NCBI GenBank assembly: GCA_964389675.1
Contig: CAYMEV010000009.1
Span: 1-47,579 of the forward strand
Reading direction: 5' to 3'
Length of the DNA: 47,579 nt
DNA from: CAYMEV01 sp964389675 [NCBI: uncultured Candidatus Sumerlaeota bacterium]
GTDB lineage: Bacteria; CAYMEV01
The position numbers and the translations under genes are program-made. A model generated the notes under the pieces. The model worked only from the letters and a program-made list of their open reading frames with translations, had not been told where the DNA came from and ran no database searches. The stretch's first letter is position 1; each line of letters starts with the position of its first letter. Below are positions 31,045 through 39,708 of the stretch, piece by piece.

Positions 31045-31533
31045 ATGAAAGATCTGACGGTTCTATCAGTTCTTATTGTCAGCATTCTGTTTATGTCATG
31101 CCGGAATAATGATAACCCATTTCTTGGATACTGGGAAGCAAACATCTACAGGGAGGGTCATCACGAAAGGTATGTATATCATATTACCACAGGCTTTTTG
31201 GGCTCATACAAAGGTTCTGTCCAGTCTTACATTGACAGCACACCGCTTCCAGTCCTGGATATAAAAAGTATAAAAATAAATAATTCAGGAATTGAGATCA
31301 AAACAGTGACATCTGCAACTATAACCTATAAAGGAAAGCTTAACAAAGAAATGGATCAGATAAAAGGCCGGCTTATATACCCTGACAATACCACCCTGGA
31401 AATGAATCTGATAAAAAGGACAGCATCTCAGAAGAGCCTTCCCAAAACCCTGAACCAGGATGGAGATCATGTCTTTTCCTGCAACAGGCCTGAAGCAACA
31501 GGGCCGGTACATAGGAAAGGGGCCTGCTTATAA
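31045..31533 (+). CDS. Small lipoprotein of unknown function
   Basis: 162 residues with a lipoprotein signal: hydrophobic VLSVLIVSILFMSC, the lipobox LFMSC giving a modified Cys at about residue 19. The mature part is mostly beta (YVYHITTGFLGSYKGSVQS, KTVTSATITYKGKLNKE), of a size like small lipocalin-like or META-type folds, followed by a polar tail with CNRPEATGPVHRKGACL. A -10 TATAAT lies at 31029-31034 with a poor -35. The stop is inside the terminator hairpin. I do not recognise the family. Confidence 0.65.
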   Translation: MKDLTVLSVLIVSILFMSCRNNDNPFLGYWEANIYREGHHERYVYHITTGFLGSYKGSVQSYIDSTPLPVLDIKSIKINNSGIEIKTVTSATITYKGKLNKEMDQIKGRLIYPDNTTLEMNLIKRTASQKSLPKTLNQDGDHVFSCNRPEATGPVHRKGACL

Positions 31534-31554
31534 TAAGCCGGCCCCTTCATTTTT
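31517..31554 (+). terminator. Rho-independent terminator overlapping the lipoprotein stop
   Basis: Stem 31517-31530 pairs with 31534-31547 with one mismatch (GGGGCC core), loop of three, then CATTTTT. The gene's stop codon lies in the loop and stem start. Separates it from the convergent gene at 31572. Confidence 0.75.
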
Positions 31555-31571
31555 GGTTCAGCCTTTAAGCT

Positions 31572-33665
31572 TCAGTCTTTCTTGCTGTCTTTATCAGAAT
31601 CCTTGCTATCAGACTTTGATGATTCATTCTTTGATTTGCTTTTGTTCGATTTTGATGTTGTAGATGATTTATTGCTGCTTTTTGATTTATCCGATGTCAC
31701 AGATGACCTGGAGGACTCTGACCGGGTCCTGCTGGTAACTGTTCTTGAAGATGATGGCCTTGTAATGCTCCTGCTCGAGTCTGATGTGCTTTTTGATTTG
31801 CTGTCTTTCTGTACAGATGATGTAAAATCCCTGTCCCTGTCTATTATTGATATCTGTTTTGTGCCTTCGGTCTCACTTCTAATAATGCTTTTCGAGCTTT
31901 CATTTTCTTTTTCATGGCTGTAATCTCCCCTGGCATCAGAGTCTCTACTGATTTTGCTGTCCTGATCAGTTTTGTCCCTGCTTATTTCACTTCTCTGAAT
32001 GCTTTTATCGCTGTCTTTTGATCCGGTCCGGGTTTCTGAGGATTTTACTGTCTTTGAATCCCAGGTTCTGTTGCGGGTTATTATTCCAGTATCTGAGCCT
32101 GATTTAACTCTTTCTGATGATATTGTGCTTTTCTCGGCCTGAGGATTAGACTTCTTCTGGATTTCAACCTCTTTAAGAATGGACTTCTGCTTTAGCTGGA
32201 CTGCTTCCTTATCCTTGCTGTCAAGCTTTGGAACTATAGCTTCAAACTGCTTATCATCACCTGTCTTCAATGTGGTCTTTTCAAGATCTGCTGTCTTGAT
32301 AGACAGTTTCTGCTCCTTACTCAGCTTGTCAAAGAATTTTGAGCCTTCCTCTTCGCTGAATTTAACCATATCTTTTGAGGATAATGCAGGCTTGAGATTC
32401 TTTGAAAAAACATCATCTGGAATTACCTTGCTTGCTATATCCCCTGCAGTAAAATCTCTCGATGAAACAAAAACATAGGGATTATGATCAGTGTGGCCTG
32501 TAAAATCCCGGCTTCTGACCCTGCTTCTGTATACATGAGGCAATGGTGCAGGCCTCCATCCTGTATATCCGCCATAGTAATAGAATTCTACCCATGCTGG
32601 ATGCCAGCTGTAATCAGGCAGCCATACCCAACCATATCTCCAGTCATAATGCCAGTATCCATAATTATAGGTAAAATCCCATGGCGAAAAGCATATCCAT
32701 AGCCATCCCCTGATGGACCATCTCCAGAATCCATGAACATAAGGCCTCCAGCTGAAATGGACATAGGGCCTCCACATCCTTATTCCGTCTATATAGACCC
32801 AATGACCGTAAGAATTAAGGTGCATGTCAAAGCCTATGCTGACATCTGCTCCATAGTAACTGCCTGATGAGTAATCATCATAATAATATCCGCCCCTGTC
32901 ATAATAATCCCTGCCATAATAATCACTGCCCCTTCCAGAATCTACTGAGGTTCCCCTTTGGTCATAAAGCTCGCTGTTGTACCTTGAGCTGGCAATATAA
33001 AACTCCCTTGTATCTGATGCAAATTCAATATTAATCTGTGATACGGCTTCATTAAGGTCTGTCAGGAAATAGTCTATAGTGTTGTCAAATCTGTTGAAAT
33101 CCCTTTCAATCTTGTCATTAAGCTCATCTAATATCCTTGAAAATTCAAAATCATTTATGAGCCGCTTGTTGTAATATCTCGGGGAAGTTCTTGCAAGCAC
33201 TATCGGAAAGCTGTTTTCCCTGCCGAAACCTTTATCACTGATAAATGAATACAATGGGTGATATTCACCCCAATGGCTGCTCCAGAGCGGGACATTCCTG
33301 TCCTGGTACCCGAAATTCAGCCTTCCGTTCTCAGATGCAACAGCAACCATGAAAAGAGGGCCTTCCATGTCTGCCAGCAGGGCAGAATAACTTGAAAGAG
33401 AAATATTTTTTGAGCTTACATAATTCTGCTTAATATCTGCATTTGGAAATACAATGCGGATATCCCCGTCAAGATTAATAGCATATACAAGAAGATAAGC
33501 AGGTTCTGAGAGCTCTACATTGATATCCGCTGCCTGGCCGTAATAATAGACAAAACCGCTGTCACCTCCATCTGATTCTATAGTTACTTCAAGAGCATCT
33601 GTATTCATTGCATAAGCAACAGCAAAAATCAGTACTACCATAATCAGTTTTTTTAGTCTGTTCAT
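31572..33665 (-). CDS. Exported DUF4384/DUF6600 protein with a long Ser/Lys-rich tail
   Basis: 697 residues, a longer paralogue of the protein at 26756-28261. Signal peptide (about 1-24), DUF4384-like domain (GDIRIVFPNADIKQNYVSSK, PLWSSHWGEYHPLYSFIS), a Gly/Tyr/Asp-rich insert (DYYGRDYYDRGGYYYDDY), and the DUF6600 Trp/Tyr-rich core (GHWVYIDGIRMWRPYVHFS, WRPYVHGFWRWS, WVWLPDYSWHPAW, GGYTGWRPAPLPHVY). From about residue 500 the sequence is a low-complexity, Ser/Lys/Asp/Arg-rich tail of nearly 200 residues (for example SRSSVTSDKSKSSNKSSTTS). The gene faces the lipoprotein gene and is separated from the subtilisin gene by a divergent region. Function unknown. Confidence 0.8.
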   Translation of the reverse strand: MNRLKKLIMVVLIFAVAYAMNTDALEVTIESDGGDSGFVYYYGQAADINVELSEPAYLLVYAINLDGDIRIVFPNADIKQNYVSSKNISLSSYSALLADMEGPLFMVAVASENGRLNFGYQDRNVPLWSSHWGEYHPLYSFISDKGFGRENSFPIVLARTSPRYYNKRLINDFEFSRILDELNDKIERDFNRFDNTIDYFLTDLNEAVSQINIEFASDTREFYIASSRYNSELYDQRGTSVDSGRGSDYYGRDYYDRGGYYYDDYSSGSYYGADVSIGFDMHLNSYGHWVYIDGIRMWRPYVHFSWRPYVHGFWRWSIRGWLWICFSPWDFTYNYGYWHYDWRYGWVWLPDYSWHPAWVEFYYYGGYTGWRPAPLPHVYRSRVRSRDFTGHTDHNPYVFVSSRDFTAGDIASKVIPDDVFSKNLKPALSSKDMVKFSEEEGSKFFDKLSKEQKLSIKTADLEKTTLKTGDDKQFEAIVPKLDSKDKEAVQLKQKSILKEVEIQKKSNPQAEKSTISSERVKSGSDTGIITRNRTWDSKTVKSSETRTGSKDSDKSIQRSEISRDKTDQDSKISRDSDARGDYSHEKENESSKSIIRSETEGTKQISIIDRDRDFTSSVQKDSKSKSTSDSSRSITRPSSSRTVTSRTRSESSRSSVTSDKSKSSNKSSTTSKSNKSKSKNESSKSDSKDSDKDSKKD

Positions 33666-33717
33666 TTTTAAGCCTCCTTATTTTTAATTTGCAGATATAT
33701 AATGCAAATACTATGCC

Positions 33718-33739
33718 AAAAAGGCCTATTCGCCTTTTT
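33718..33739. terminator. Small A/T-tailed hairpin in the divergent intergenic region
   Basis: AAAAAGGC (33718-33725) and GCCTTTTT (33732-33739) with a 6-base loop; symmetric, terminator-like on both strands. It lies upstream of both flanking genes, so it may be an attenuator or a remnant rather than an operon end. Confidence 0.4.
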
Positions 33740-33782
33740 CCCTCCATGGAGAGGTATTCTGTCCGTTATAATTATAAAGAAA

Positions 33783-33802
33783 GTGTCCTATCCAGAGGAC
33801 AC
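33783..33802. repeat. Inverted repeat upstream of the subtilisin promoter
   Basis: GTGTCCT (33783-33789) and AGGACAC (33796-33802), 6-base spacer. About 40 bases upstream of the -35 box at 33844. A possible operator; no direct evidence. Confidence 0.35.
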
Positions 33803-33843
33803 ACAATCCTCAAAAAGCGACATCCAAATATATATGCTGAATA

Positions 33844-33872
33844 TTGATTTTTAAGAGTTTTTGTGCTATAAT
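33844..33872 (+). promoter_or_regulatory. Strong promoter of the subtilisin gene
   Basis: TTGATT (33844-33849), 17-base spacer, TATAAT (33867-33872) preceded by TGC (extended -10). Start near 33879, leader of about 33 bases with AGGAGGA before ATG 33912. Confidence 0.65.
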
Positions 33873-33911
33873 GGATAAATAATTAGCTATTAACTATACA
33901 GGAGGATTAAG

Positions 33912-36665
33912 ATGTTCTCAGACTGCAGATTTAAAGGCTTTGTTATTTTGATTGCTGTTCTGTTACTGTTTTCATCTACAGGTTTTTGTCTATCCAGGCA
34001 ATTTGATGGAAACAAGAAGGTTGATCAAAAGGTATTCGATGAGATGGAGAATGAAATAGCGGGGATAATCTCCAAAAAGGGAGAGAAGGCCTATGATGAA
34101 ACTTTAATAAGAGTTGTGATCCATCTTGCTGATGAAGAGGAACCCTTGCTAAGTGAAGTGGGCATGGCAATGATGGACATGGTAAAAGAGAATGTATCCA
34201 GAAAACAGAAGGATTTCTTAAACAAGGTTTCAGAAAGTGAATTTCAGCTGGCTTTGAACCTGACCCTCCAGTATTCTGTTGCTGGATATGTTTCCTATAA
34301 TGGCCTTCAGAAACTGGCTGGACTGCCTGAGGTTAAAGCCATAGATTTCGACAATCTGAACAAGCCTTTTACAACCCAGGGAAGACAGCTCATGAATATT
34401 GACTGGGTAGCATCCAATCTCGGATATACCGGCTCAGGCATTGCAGTAGGTATGATTGACAGCGCATTTGACTACAAACATGCAGAGTTTGGGGGATATT
34501 CAACCTACCCTAATGCCATTGTTGTTGACGGTTACAATTTCAGCAATAACAGCACCAATATATATCCTGCAGACTGGGATGACGGCTACCACGGTACAGG
34601 CACTGCAGGGATTATAAGAAGGGTTGCACCCGGGGCAAAGCTGGTGCTTGCTACTGTTTTCCCGAATGCATATGACTCTGTTATTGCAAATGCTATCAAC
34701 TATATGGTGCAGAAACAGAGTGAGCATAATATCAGAGTAATAAACCTGAGCCTTGGAAGTGGCGGGTATTCCTCTATCTGTTCAAACAGCACCATAGGAG
34801 GCGCAATGAACAATGCCGTGGCTGCAGGGATAATCCCTGTCGCAGCTTCAGGAAATGACGGTTACACAAACAGGATATCAATGCCGGCCTGCCTTTCAAA
34901 TGTAATATCTGTCGGTTCAGTCTTTGATGTCGCAAATGCAAATTATACGCCTTTTTACCCTGCTTACTGCAGTCAAAGCCTCAGAAGGCAGGATGAGAGG
35001 ACCTGTTATTCCAATGCAGCATCAATCCTTGATATATATGCACCATCAGAAGAAGTAATAACTGCACAGGTTTTCGGAGGTACATTTGCACTTGGAGGTA
35101 CATCCTCGGCATCACCTTATGCAGCTGCTGCCATTGCTGTTCTGCTTGAAGCTGTTCCTTCCCTGAGCGGGGATGTAAATGCTGTAAGAAGCCTGCTTGC
35201 CCAGACAGGAGCATCAGTCATAGAAGACCTGGGCTATGGGCAGAAGAGAATAGACCTGAAAGCCGCCATTGAAGACAGCGGAGGAACATCAGGCTGTCAG
35301 GGTACAGAGCAGGAATTTGCATCATCTGATGTTCCAAAATCCATTCCTGACAATAATACCTCCGGTGTCAATTCAGTTCTTAATATATCAGCAGGGGGCA
35401 CCATAGCTTCCTTGAAAATAACGATGAATATTTCACATACCTACAGGGGTGATCTGAAGCTTAAGCTCAGGTCACCTTCAGGCACGGAGGTTCTTTTCTA
35501 TGACCCTGCAAGCAATGACAGTGCTGACAATATTGTAGGATATATTGATATTGCTGACTTCAATGGCCAGCCTATGAACGGTACCTGGACATTCAATGTT
35601 TCAGACCATGCTTCCCAGGATACCGGGACCATTAACAGCTGGAGCCTTACAATATGCTATGACCCTGCTCAAACAGACCCGCCGGAGATAAACAGCTTCT
35701 ATGCAAGCCCAGGCACTATCACACAGGGAAGCTCCTCAAGGCTTTACTGGTCTGTTTCCAATTCAACAGGCATAGAAATCGTGGGCGTTGGCACCTATAC
35801 ATCCTCAAGCGGTAGCGTTGCTGTTACACCATCATCCACAAGGTCATACACATTAAAGGCAACAGGGCCGGGAGGACAGGCACAGGCAACGACAACAGTA
35901 ACAGTTGAATCGTCAGGTGGCTGTACTCCCCAAAGCTTCTCGTTCAGTTCATCTGATGTTCCAAAATCCATACCCGACTATAATACCAGCGGTATAAGCA
36001 GCTACCTTACAGTCCCTCCGGATATTACTGAGATCAGTAATTTCACTGTAACAGTTAATATTTCCCATACCTATAAAGGAGACCTTATTGTCAAACTGTT
36101 CTCACCTTCCGGAAAAGAGCTTGTTATCCACAACCGTGCAGGGGGCTCTGCTGATAATGTCACAGGCACATTCTCAACAACAGCATTTAACGGTGATACC
36201 GCTTCAGGGCAATGGAGGCTTTTTGCAAGTGATAATGCCAGATATGATACAGGTTCAATTAACAGCTGGAACATAGACTTTTCAGCATGCGGTGAATCTG
36301 CATCACCACCGCCTCCTTCAGAAGATGATATATTTCAGTCAGCAGATACTCCAATAAACATCCCTGATAATAATTCAAGCGGAATAACCTCTTTAATCAA
36401 TGTGACCAGAAGTTCATCAGCAAACACTGTTATCATTAGTGTAAACATAAGCCATACATATACAGGTGACCTGACAGTAACTCTGATGACTCCTGCGGGC
36501 GATGTCATACTTCACAACAGGGAAGGCGGATCCGCAGATAATATTATAAAGTCCTACCAGGTGAATTACAATGGCAACAATCCTTACGGGCAGTGGAAAT
36601 TGAACGTAAAGGACCTTGCATCTTATGATACAGGCAAGCTTAACAGCTGGTCAGTCCAGTTTTGA
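33912..36665 (+). CDS. Secreted subtilisin-like protease with three P-domain-like modules
   Basis: 917 residues. Signal peptide (about 1-26), a propeptide-like region (30-155), then a complete S8 domain: Asp183 in AVGMIDSAFDYKH, His227 in DDGYHGTGTAGI, Asn315 in AASGNDG and Ser398 in GGTSSASPYAAAA. All catalytic residues are present. After it come three proprotein-convertase P-domain-like units starting with SSDVPKSIPD, SSDVPKSIPD and SADTPINIPD (roughly 467-585, 677-795, 806-917), each containing NISHTY-(R/K/T)-GDL and a closing D-TG-x-(I/L)-NSW motif. An Ig/PKD-like segment lies between the first two (SFYASPGTITQGSSSRLYWS). The three P-domains suggest substrate or matrix binding. Single-gene unit with promoter and terminator. 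Confidence 0.93.
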   Translation: MFSDCRFKGFVILIAVLLLFSSTGFCLSRQFDGNKKVDQKVFDEMENEIAGIISKKGEKAYDETLIRVVIHLADEEEPLLSEVGMAMMDMVKENVSRKQKDFLNKVSESEFQLALNLTLQYSVAGYVSYNGLQKLAGLPEVKAIDFDNLNKPFTTQGRQLMNIDWVASNLGYTGSGIAVGMIDSAFDYKHAEFGGYSTYPNAIVVDGYNFSNNSTNIYPADWDDGYHGTGTAGIIRRVAPGAKLVLATVFPNAYDSVIANAINYMVQKQSEHNIRVINLSLGSGGYSSICSNSTIGGAMNNAVAAGIIPVAASGNDGYTNRISMPACLSNVISVGSVFDVANANYTPFYPAYCSQSLRRQDERTCYSNAASILDIYAPSEEVITAQVFGGTFALGGTSSASPYAAAAIAVLLEAVPSLSGDVNAVRSLLAQTGASVIEDLGYGQKRIDLKAAIEDSGGTSGCQGTEQEFASSDVPKSIPDNNTSGVNSVLNISAGGTIASLKITMNISHTYRGDLKLKLRSPSGTEVLFYDPASNDSADNIVGYIDIADFNGQPMNGTWTFNVSDHASQDTGTINSWSLTICYDPAQTDPPEINSFYASPGTITQGSSSRLYWSVSNSTGIEIVGVGTYTSSSGSVAVTPSSTRSYTLKATGPGGQAQATTTVTVESSGGCTPQSFSFSSSDVPKSIPDYNTSGISSYLTVPPDITEISNFTVTVNISHTYKGDLIVKLFSPSGKELVIHNRAGGSADNVTGTFSTTAFNGDTASGQWRLFASDNARYDTGSINSWNIDFSACGESASPPPPSEDDIFQSADTPINIPDNNSSGITSLINVTRSSSANTVIISVNISHTYTGDLTVTLMTPAGDVILHNREGGSADNIIKSYQVNYNGNNPYGQWKLNVKDLASYDTGKLNSWSVQF

Positions 36666-36684
36666 CAGATTCTTTGTCACCATT

Positions 36685-36714
36685 AAGGGAGCAGCCATAC
36701 TGCTCCCTTTTTTT
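36685..36714 (+). terminator. Rho-independent terminator of the subtilisin gene
   Basis: Stem AAGGGAGCAG (36685-36694) with CTGCTCCCTT (36700-36709), 5-base loop, then an unbroken T-run to 36714. Confidence 0.9.
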
Positions 36715-36751
36715 GTTTATATCGGACTGATTTCTCATATAATCAAAAGGA

Positions 36752-37531
36752 ATGAAAAGGATTACAAAAAAACAACTGAAAGCGGCAAAAGATTCTATTA
36801 AGGACATTAACAGCCCGCTTATTTTCCTGGAAGGCTTCAGGCTTCTTGACAGCATACAGGACACTGACATTATAACTATGGCAATAGCTGCAGACTCCTT
36901 TTCAAAAAATCCTGAAAAGATTAATGCTGTCGAGAAACTTTCATGTTCAACTGAAGTGCTGCTCTGTACTGACAGCCAGTTAAGCTATCTTAGCGGACTC
37001 AAGAACCCTGACGGTCTGCTGGTATCTGTGATGAAAAAATCACACCCTGTCGAAGACTTTTATTCAGCAGATAGGGCAGCTGGAGTTCTTCTTGACAATA
37101 TACAGGATCCGGGGAACCTGGGAACAATAATAAGGACATGTTATGGCTTTGGAATTAAAGGCTTGTTCCTTTACGGCAAGCATTGCAGTCCTTATAATCC
37201 GAAGTGCATCAGGGCCAGCATGGGGACAATAATCAGAATGCCTGTATTTACGCATGGCCAGTTCTGTATCAGGGATTTTGATAAAAGGGGCTTTAAATTG
37301 TATAAGGCAGTTAAGGATAAAGAGAGCTCAGCCATATCAGATATCTCATTTGCAGATAGATGCATTATTGCATTCGGCAATGAGGGCCACGGTTTTTCAA
37401 ATGAGCTTAGGGCTTTAAGGGGAAATGGCTTTTATATCCCGGTCAGAAAAGAGCTGGATTCACTGAATCTTGCAACCTGTGTGGGAATTACAGTTTTTTT
37501 TACAGAATGCCTTTTCAGGCACAAAGCCTGA
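36752..37531 (+). CDS. SpoU/TrmH-family RNA 2'-O-methyltransferase
   Basis: 259 residues. The C-terminal SPOUT domain shows VLLDNIQDPGNLGTIIRTC (motif 1, catalytic Arg), CIIAFGNEGHGFS (motif 2, knot) and LDSLNLATCVGITVFF (motif 3). The N-terminal 95 residues form the substrate-binding (L30e-like) domain. The enzyme uses S-adenosylmethionine to methylate a ribose 2'-OH in rRNA or tRNA; the target (for example an RlmB-type 23S site) cannot be told. Motif 3 has LDSLN where SLNVS-like sequence is usual. It converges on the RluA gene with about 60 bases between. Confidence 0.9.
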   Translation: MKRITKKQLKAAKDSIKDINSPLIFLEGFRLLDSIQDTDIITMAIAADSFSKNPEKINAVEKLSCSTEVLLCTDSQLSYLSGLKNPDGLLVSVMKKSHPVEDFYSADRAAGVLLDNIQDPGNLGTIIRTCYGFGIKGLFLYGKHCSPYNPKCIRASMGTIIRMPVFTHGQFCIRDFDKRGFKLYKAVKDKESSAISDISFADRCIIAFGNEGHGFSNELRALRGNGFYIPVRKELDSLNLATCVGITVFFTECLFRHKA

Positions 37532-37590
37532 TATTATGAATTTGTCAAAAAACTGATGATACAGGCAGAATTAACTGTGCGGCGACAAGA

Positions 37591-38286
37591 TTAAAGCCCG
37601 GGGCCGATTAAATTTTCAAAAACCTCCCAGTAGAAGGGTATATCAGCCAAAAATTCTTTTCTGCTGTATCTGACTGGATAGGAGAGCAGGATCTTTCTGC
37701 AATGAAGAGCTATTGAATCCTTCATGAAGGGGACTGGCGACCCATATTTCCTGTCTCCTACCACAGGAATATTATAATAGGACAGAACAGCCCTTATCTG
37801 GTGTTTTCTGCCAGTTTTGGGATATACTTTCAACAGGGTGAACCTGCTTTCTGAAGCGATCCTTTCAATCCTTATTGATATACTTTTTGAGGCATAGCCC
37901 GGCTGATCAGTTATGACAGTTCTTTCATTCTCCCTGTGACAGTATAGATATTGCGGAACACCATTTTCAAGACTGCTTTTCTGATACTTTTCGCTTTCCA
38001 CAACAGCAAGGTATTCCTTATGCAGATTCCCTCTGCTGAACTGCTCTGATAAAAAACGAGCAATTTTGCTGGCAAGGGCAAAAACAACTACGCCGCTCAC
38101 CTGGAAATCAAGCCTGTGCACAATGCCCACGAACGGGTCGTCAGTATTTGAACCATCCGCAATATACTTCTTTATTCTGGAATACAGGCTCTCCCTTTTT
38201 GTAATGTCACCCTGGACAAGGCACCCTGATCCCTTGTTTACAACAATAATGGACTTATCCTGAAATATAATATCAATACTGCCCAT
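37591..38286 (-). CDS. RluA-family pseudouridine synthase
   Basis: 231 residues. Catalyses uridine to pseudouridine in rRNA or tRNA. Motifs: SIIVVNKGSGCLVQG, GIVHRLDFQVSGVVVFA with the catalytic Asp in HRLD, HKEYLAVVE, and GRKHQIRAVLSYY followed by VVGDRKYG. The usual RLDRDTSGL is here RLDFQVSGV, a mild departure. No S4 RNA-binding domain is present, so it is of the short RluA/RluC-core kind. Site specificity unknown. Confidence 0.92.
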   Translation of the reverse strand: MGSIDIIFQDKSIIVVNKGSGCLVQGDITKRESLYSRIKKYIADGSNTDDPFVGIVHRLDFQVSGVVVFALASKIARFLSEQFSRGNLHKEYLAVVESEKYQKSSLENGVPQYLYCHRENERTVITDQPGYASKSISIRIERIASESRFTLLKVYPKTGRKHQIRAVLSYYNIPVVGDRKYGSPVPFMKDSIALHCRKILLSYPVRYSRKEFLADIPFYWEVFENLIGPGL

Positions 38287-38397
38287 GCTTTCTCTATTAT
38301 ATTAATTAATAAATTAATTCTTTACAATTTTATTAATGTAAATATTTATATAAAAAATTGCTTTATAATAATTCTTAATTTTATTAGGGGTGCACTT

Positions 38398-39687
38398 ATG
38401 CTTTTTGGAAAATCAAAGCGAGATACCAGGGCTGTTTTTATTGGAATGGACGGTGTTCCCTTTGAGCTTATTGAAAAATACATGAACGACGGCACAATGA
38501 AGAATCTCAAAGCCATCGCAGATACAGGCCTATTTACGAAAATGAAATCATCCGTACCTGACATAAGCTCAGTAGCATGGAGCTGTTTTAATACCGGATA
38601 TGACCCTTCACATCACGGGATTTTCGGATTTATGGACCTTGACAGGGATTATAATATGTTTTTCCCCAATTTCCTGTCATTAAAAAAGCAGACACTCTGG
38701 GAAAAGCTTGCTGACTATAATAAAAAATCTACAGTTATTAATATTCCCCAAACATACCCTGTAAGGCCATTTAACGGTTCTATTATAAGCGGCTTTATTT
38801 CAATCGACTGGAAAAAGAGCATACATCCTTCTTCTCTTTTGCCTTTGCTCGAGAAATTAGGCTATAAGATTGATATTGACATACCTGATACTGACGATTA
38901 TGAATTAAAACGCGAAAAAATAATGGAAGAGATATTCCGGGTACTCTCTGCAAGGATAAACACAATAAAACAGCTTTTCAGGAAAAGGGACTGGGATCTT
39001 TTCATCGGCGTTATAACTGAAACAGACAGGCTTCACCATTATTTCTTTGATTCATTTGATGATAATGATAAGTGGACTCAAAGCTTCTGCGAAGTTTATT
39101 CAATGATCGACGAAATGATTGGAGAGCTTGCTGAACAGGCAGGAACAGAAAATTTCTATATCATGAGCGATCATGGCTTTACAGTTGCAAAAAAGGAAGT
39201 CCTTATTAACAATATACTGATAAAAGAGGGGCTTCTTAAGCTCAAAAAGCCTGATGCACCTGTTACTGGCCTGGACCCTGAAAATACCAAAGCTTTTTCG
39301 CTTGATCCTGCAAGAATATATATTAATGATAAACGTTTTTCAAAGGGTTTTGTAAAGGAAGATAAGGATAAAATAACGGATTATCTTGCAGAGATATTCT
39401 CAGGCCTTGAATATGAAGGTAAAAGGGTCTTTATGAATGTCTTCAGAAGAAATGATATATATAAAGGGCCCCTTGCTGAGCTTGGGGCTGATCTCCTGTT
39501 AGTCCCCAATTATGGATTTGACCCGAAAGCAAGCCTCAGGCAGCGAGACATCTTTGTTGATCCAAAGCTTAACGGGATGCATTCATACGATAATGCATTC
39601 TTTGTTTCTAAAACAAGACTTGAACTTCCTGACGGTTTCAGCGTAAAAGACCCGCACTGGATCCTTTTTTCCAAGGTTAAAATATAA
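38398..39687 (+). CDS. Alkaline-phosphatase-superfamily phosphodiesterase, short paralogue
   Basis: 429 residues, no clear signal peptide. AVFIGMDGVPFELIEKYMN (metal Asp18), SSVPDISSVAWSCFNTGYDP with probable nucleophile Ser57, HHGIFGFMDLDRDY, VITETDRLHHYFFDSFD, FYIMSDHGFTV and GMHSYDNAFFV near the end. These match the type I phosphodiesterase/nucleotide pyrophosphatase pattern and are similar to the larger protein at 22770-24875 (same phrases in DxxxxHxFF, SDHGF and the PxISxVAWSxFxTG motif). It lacks that protein's N-terminal membrane module, so it should act in the cytoplasm or loosely bound. The substrate is unknown. Followed after 21 bases by a lipoprotein gene with a good AGGAGG site. 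Confidence 0.85.
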   Translation: MLFGKSKRDTRAVFIGMDGVPFELIEKYMNDGTMKNLKAIADTGLFTKMKSSVPDISSVAWSCFNTGYDPSHHGIFGFMDLDRDYNMFFPNFLSLKKQTLWEKLADYNKKSTVINIPQTYPVRPFNGSIISGFISIDWKKSIHPSSLLPLLEKLGYKIDIDIPDTDDYELKREKIMEEIFRVLSARINTIKQLFRKRDWDLFIGVITETDRLHHYFFDSFDDNDKWTQSFCEVYSMIDEMIGELAEQAGTENFYIMSDHGFTVAKKEVLINNILIKEGLLKLKKPDAPVTGLDPENTKAFSLDPARIYINDKRFSKGFVKEDKDKITDYLAEIFSGLEYEGKRVFMNVFRRNDIYKGPLAELGADLLLVPNYGFDPKASLRQRDIFVDPKLNGMHSYDNAFFVSKTRLELPDGFSVKDPHWILFSKVKI

Positions 39688-39708
39688 GTCAAAGGAGGAC
39701 ATTATCAT

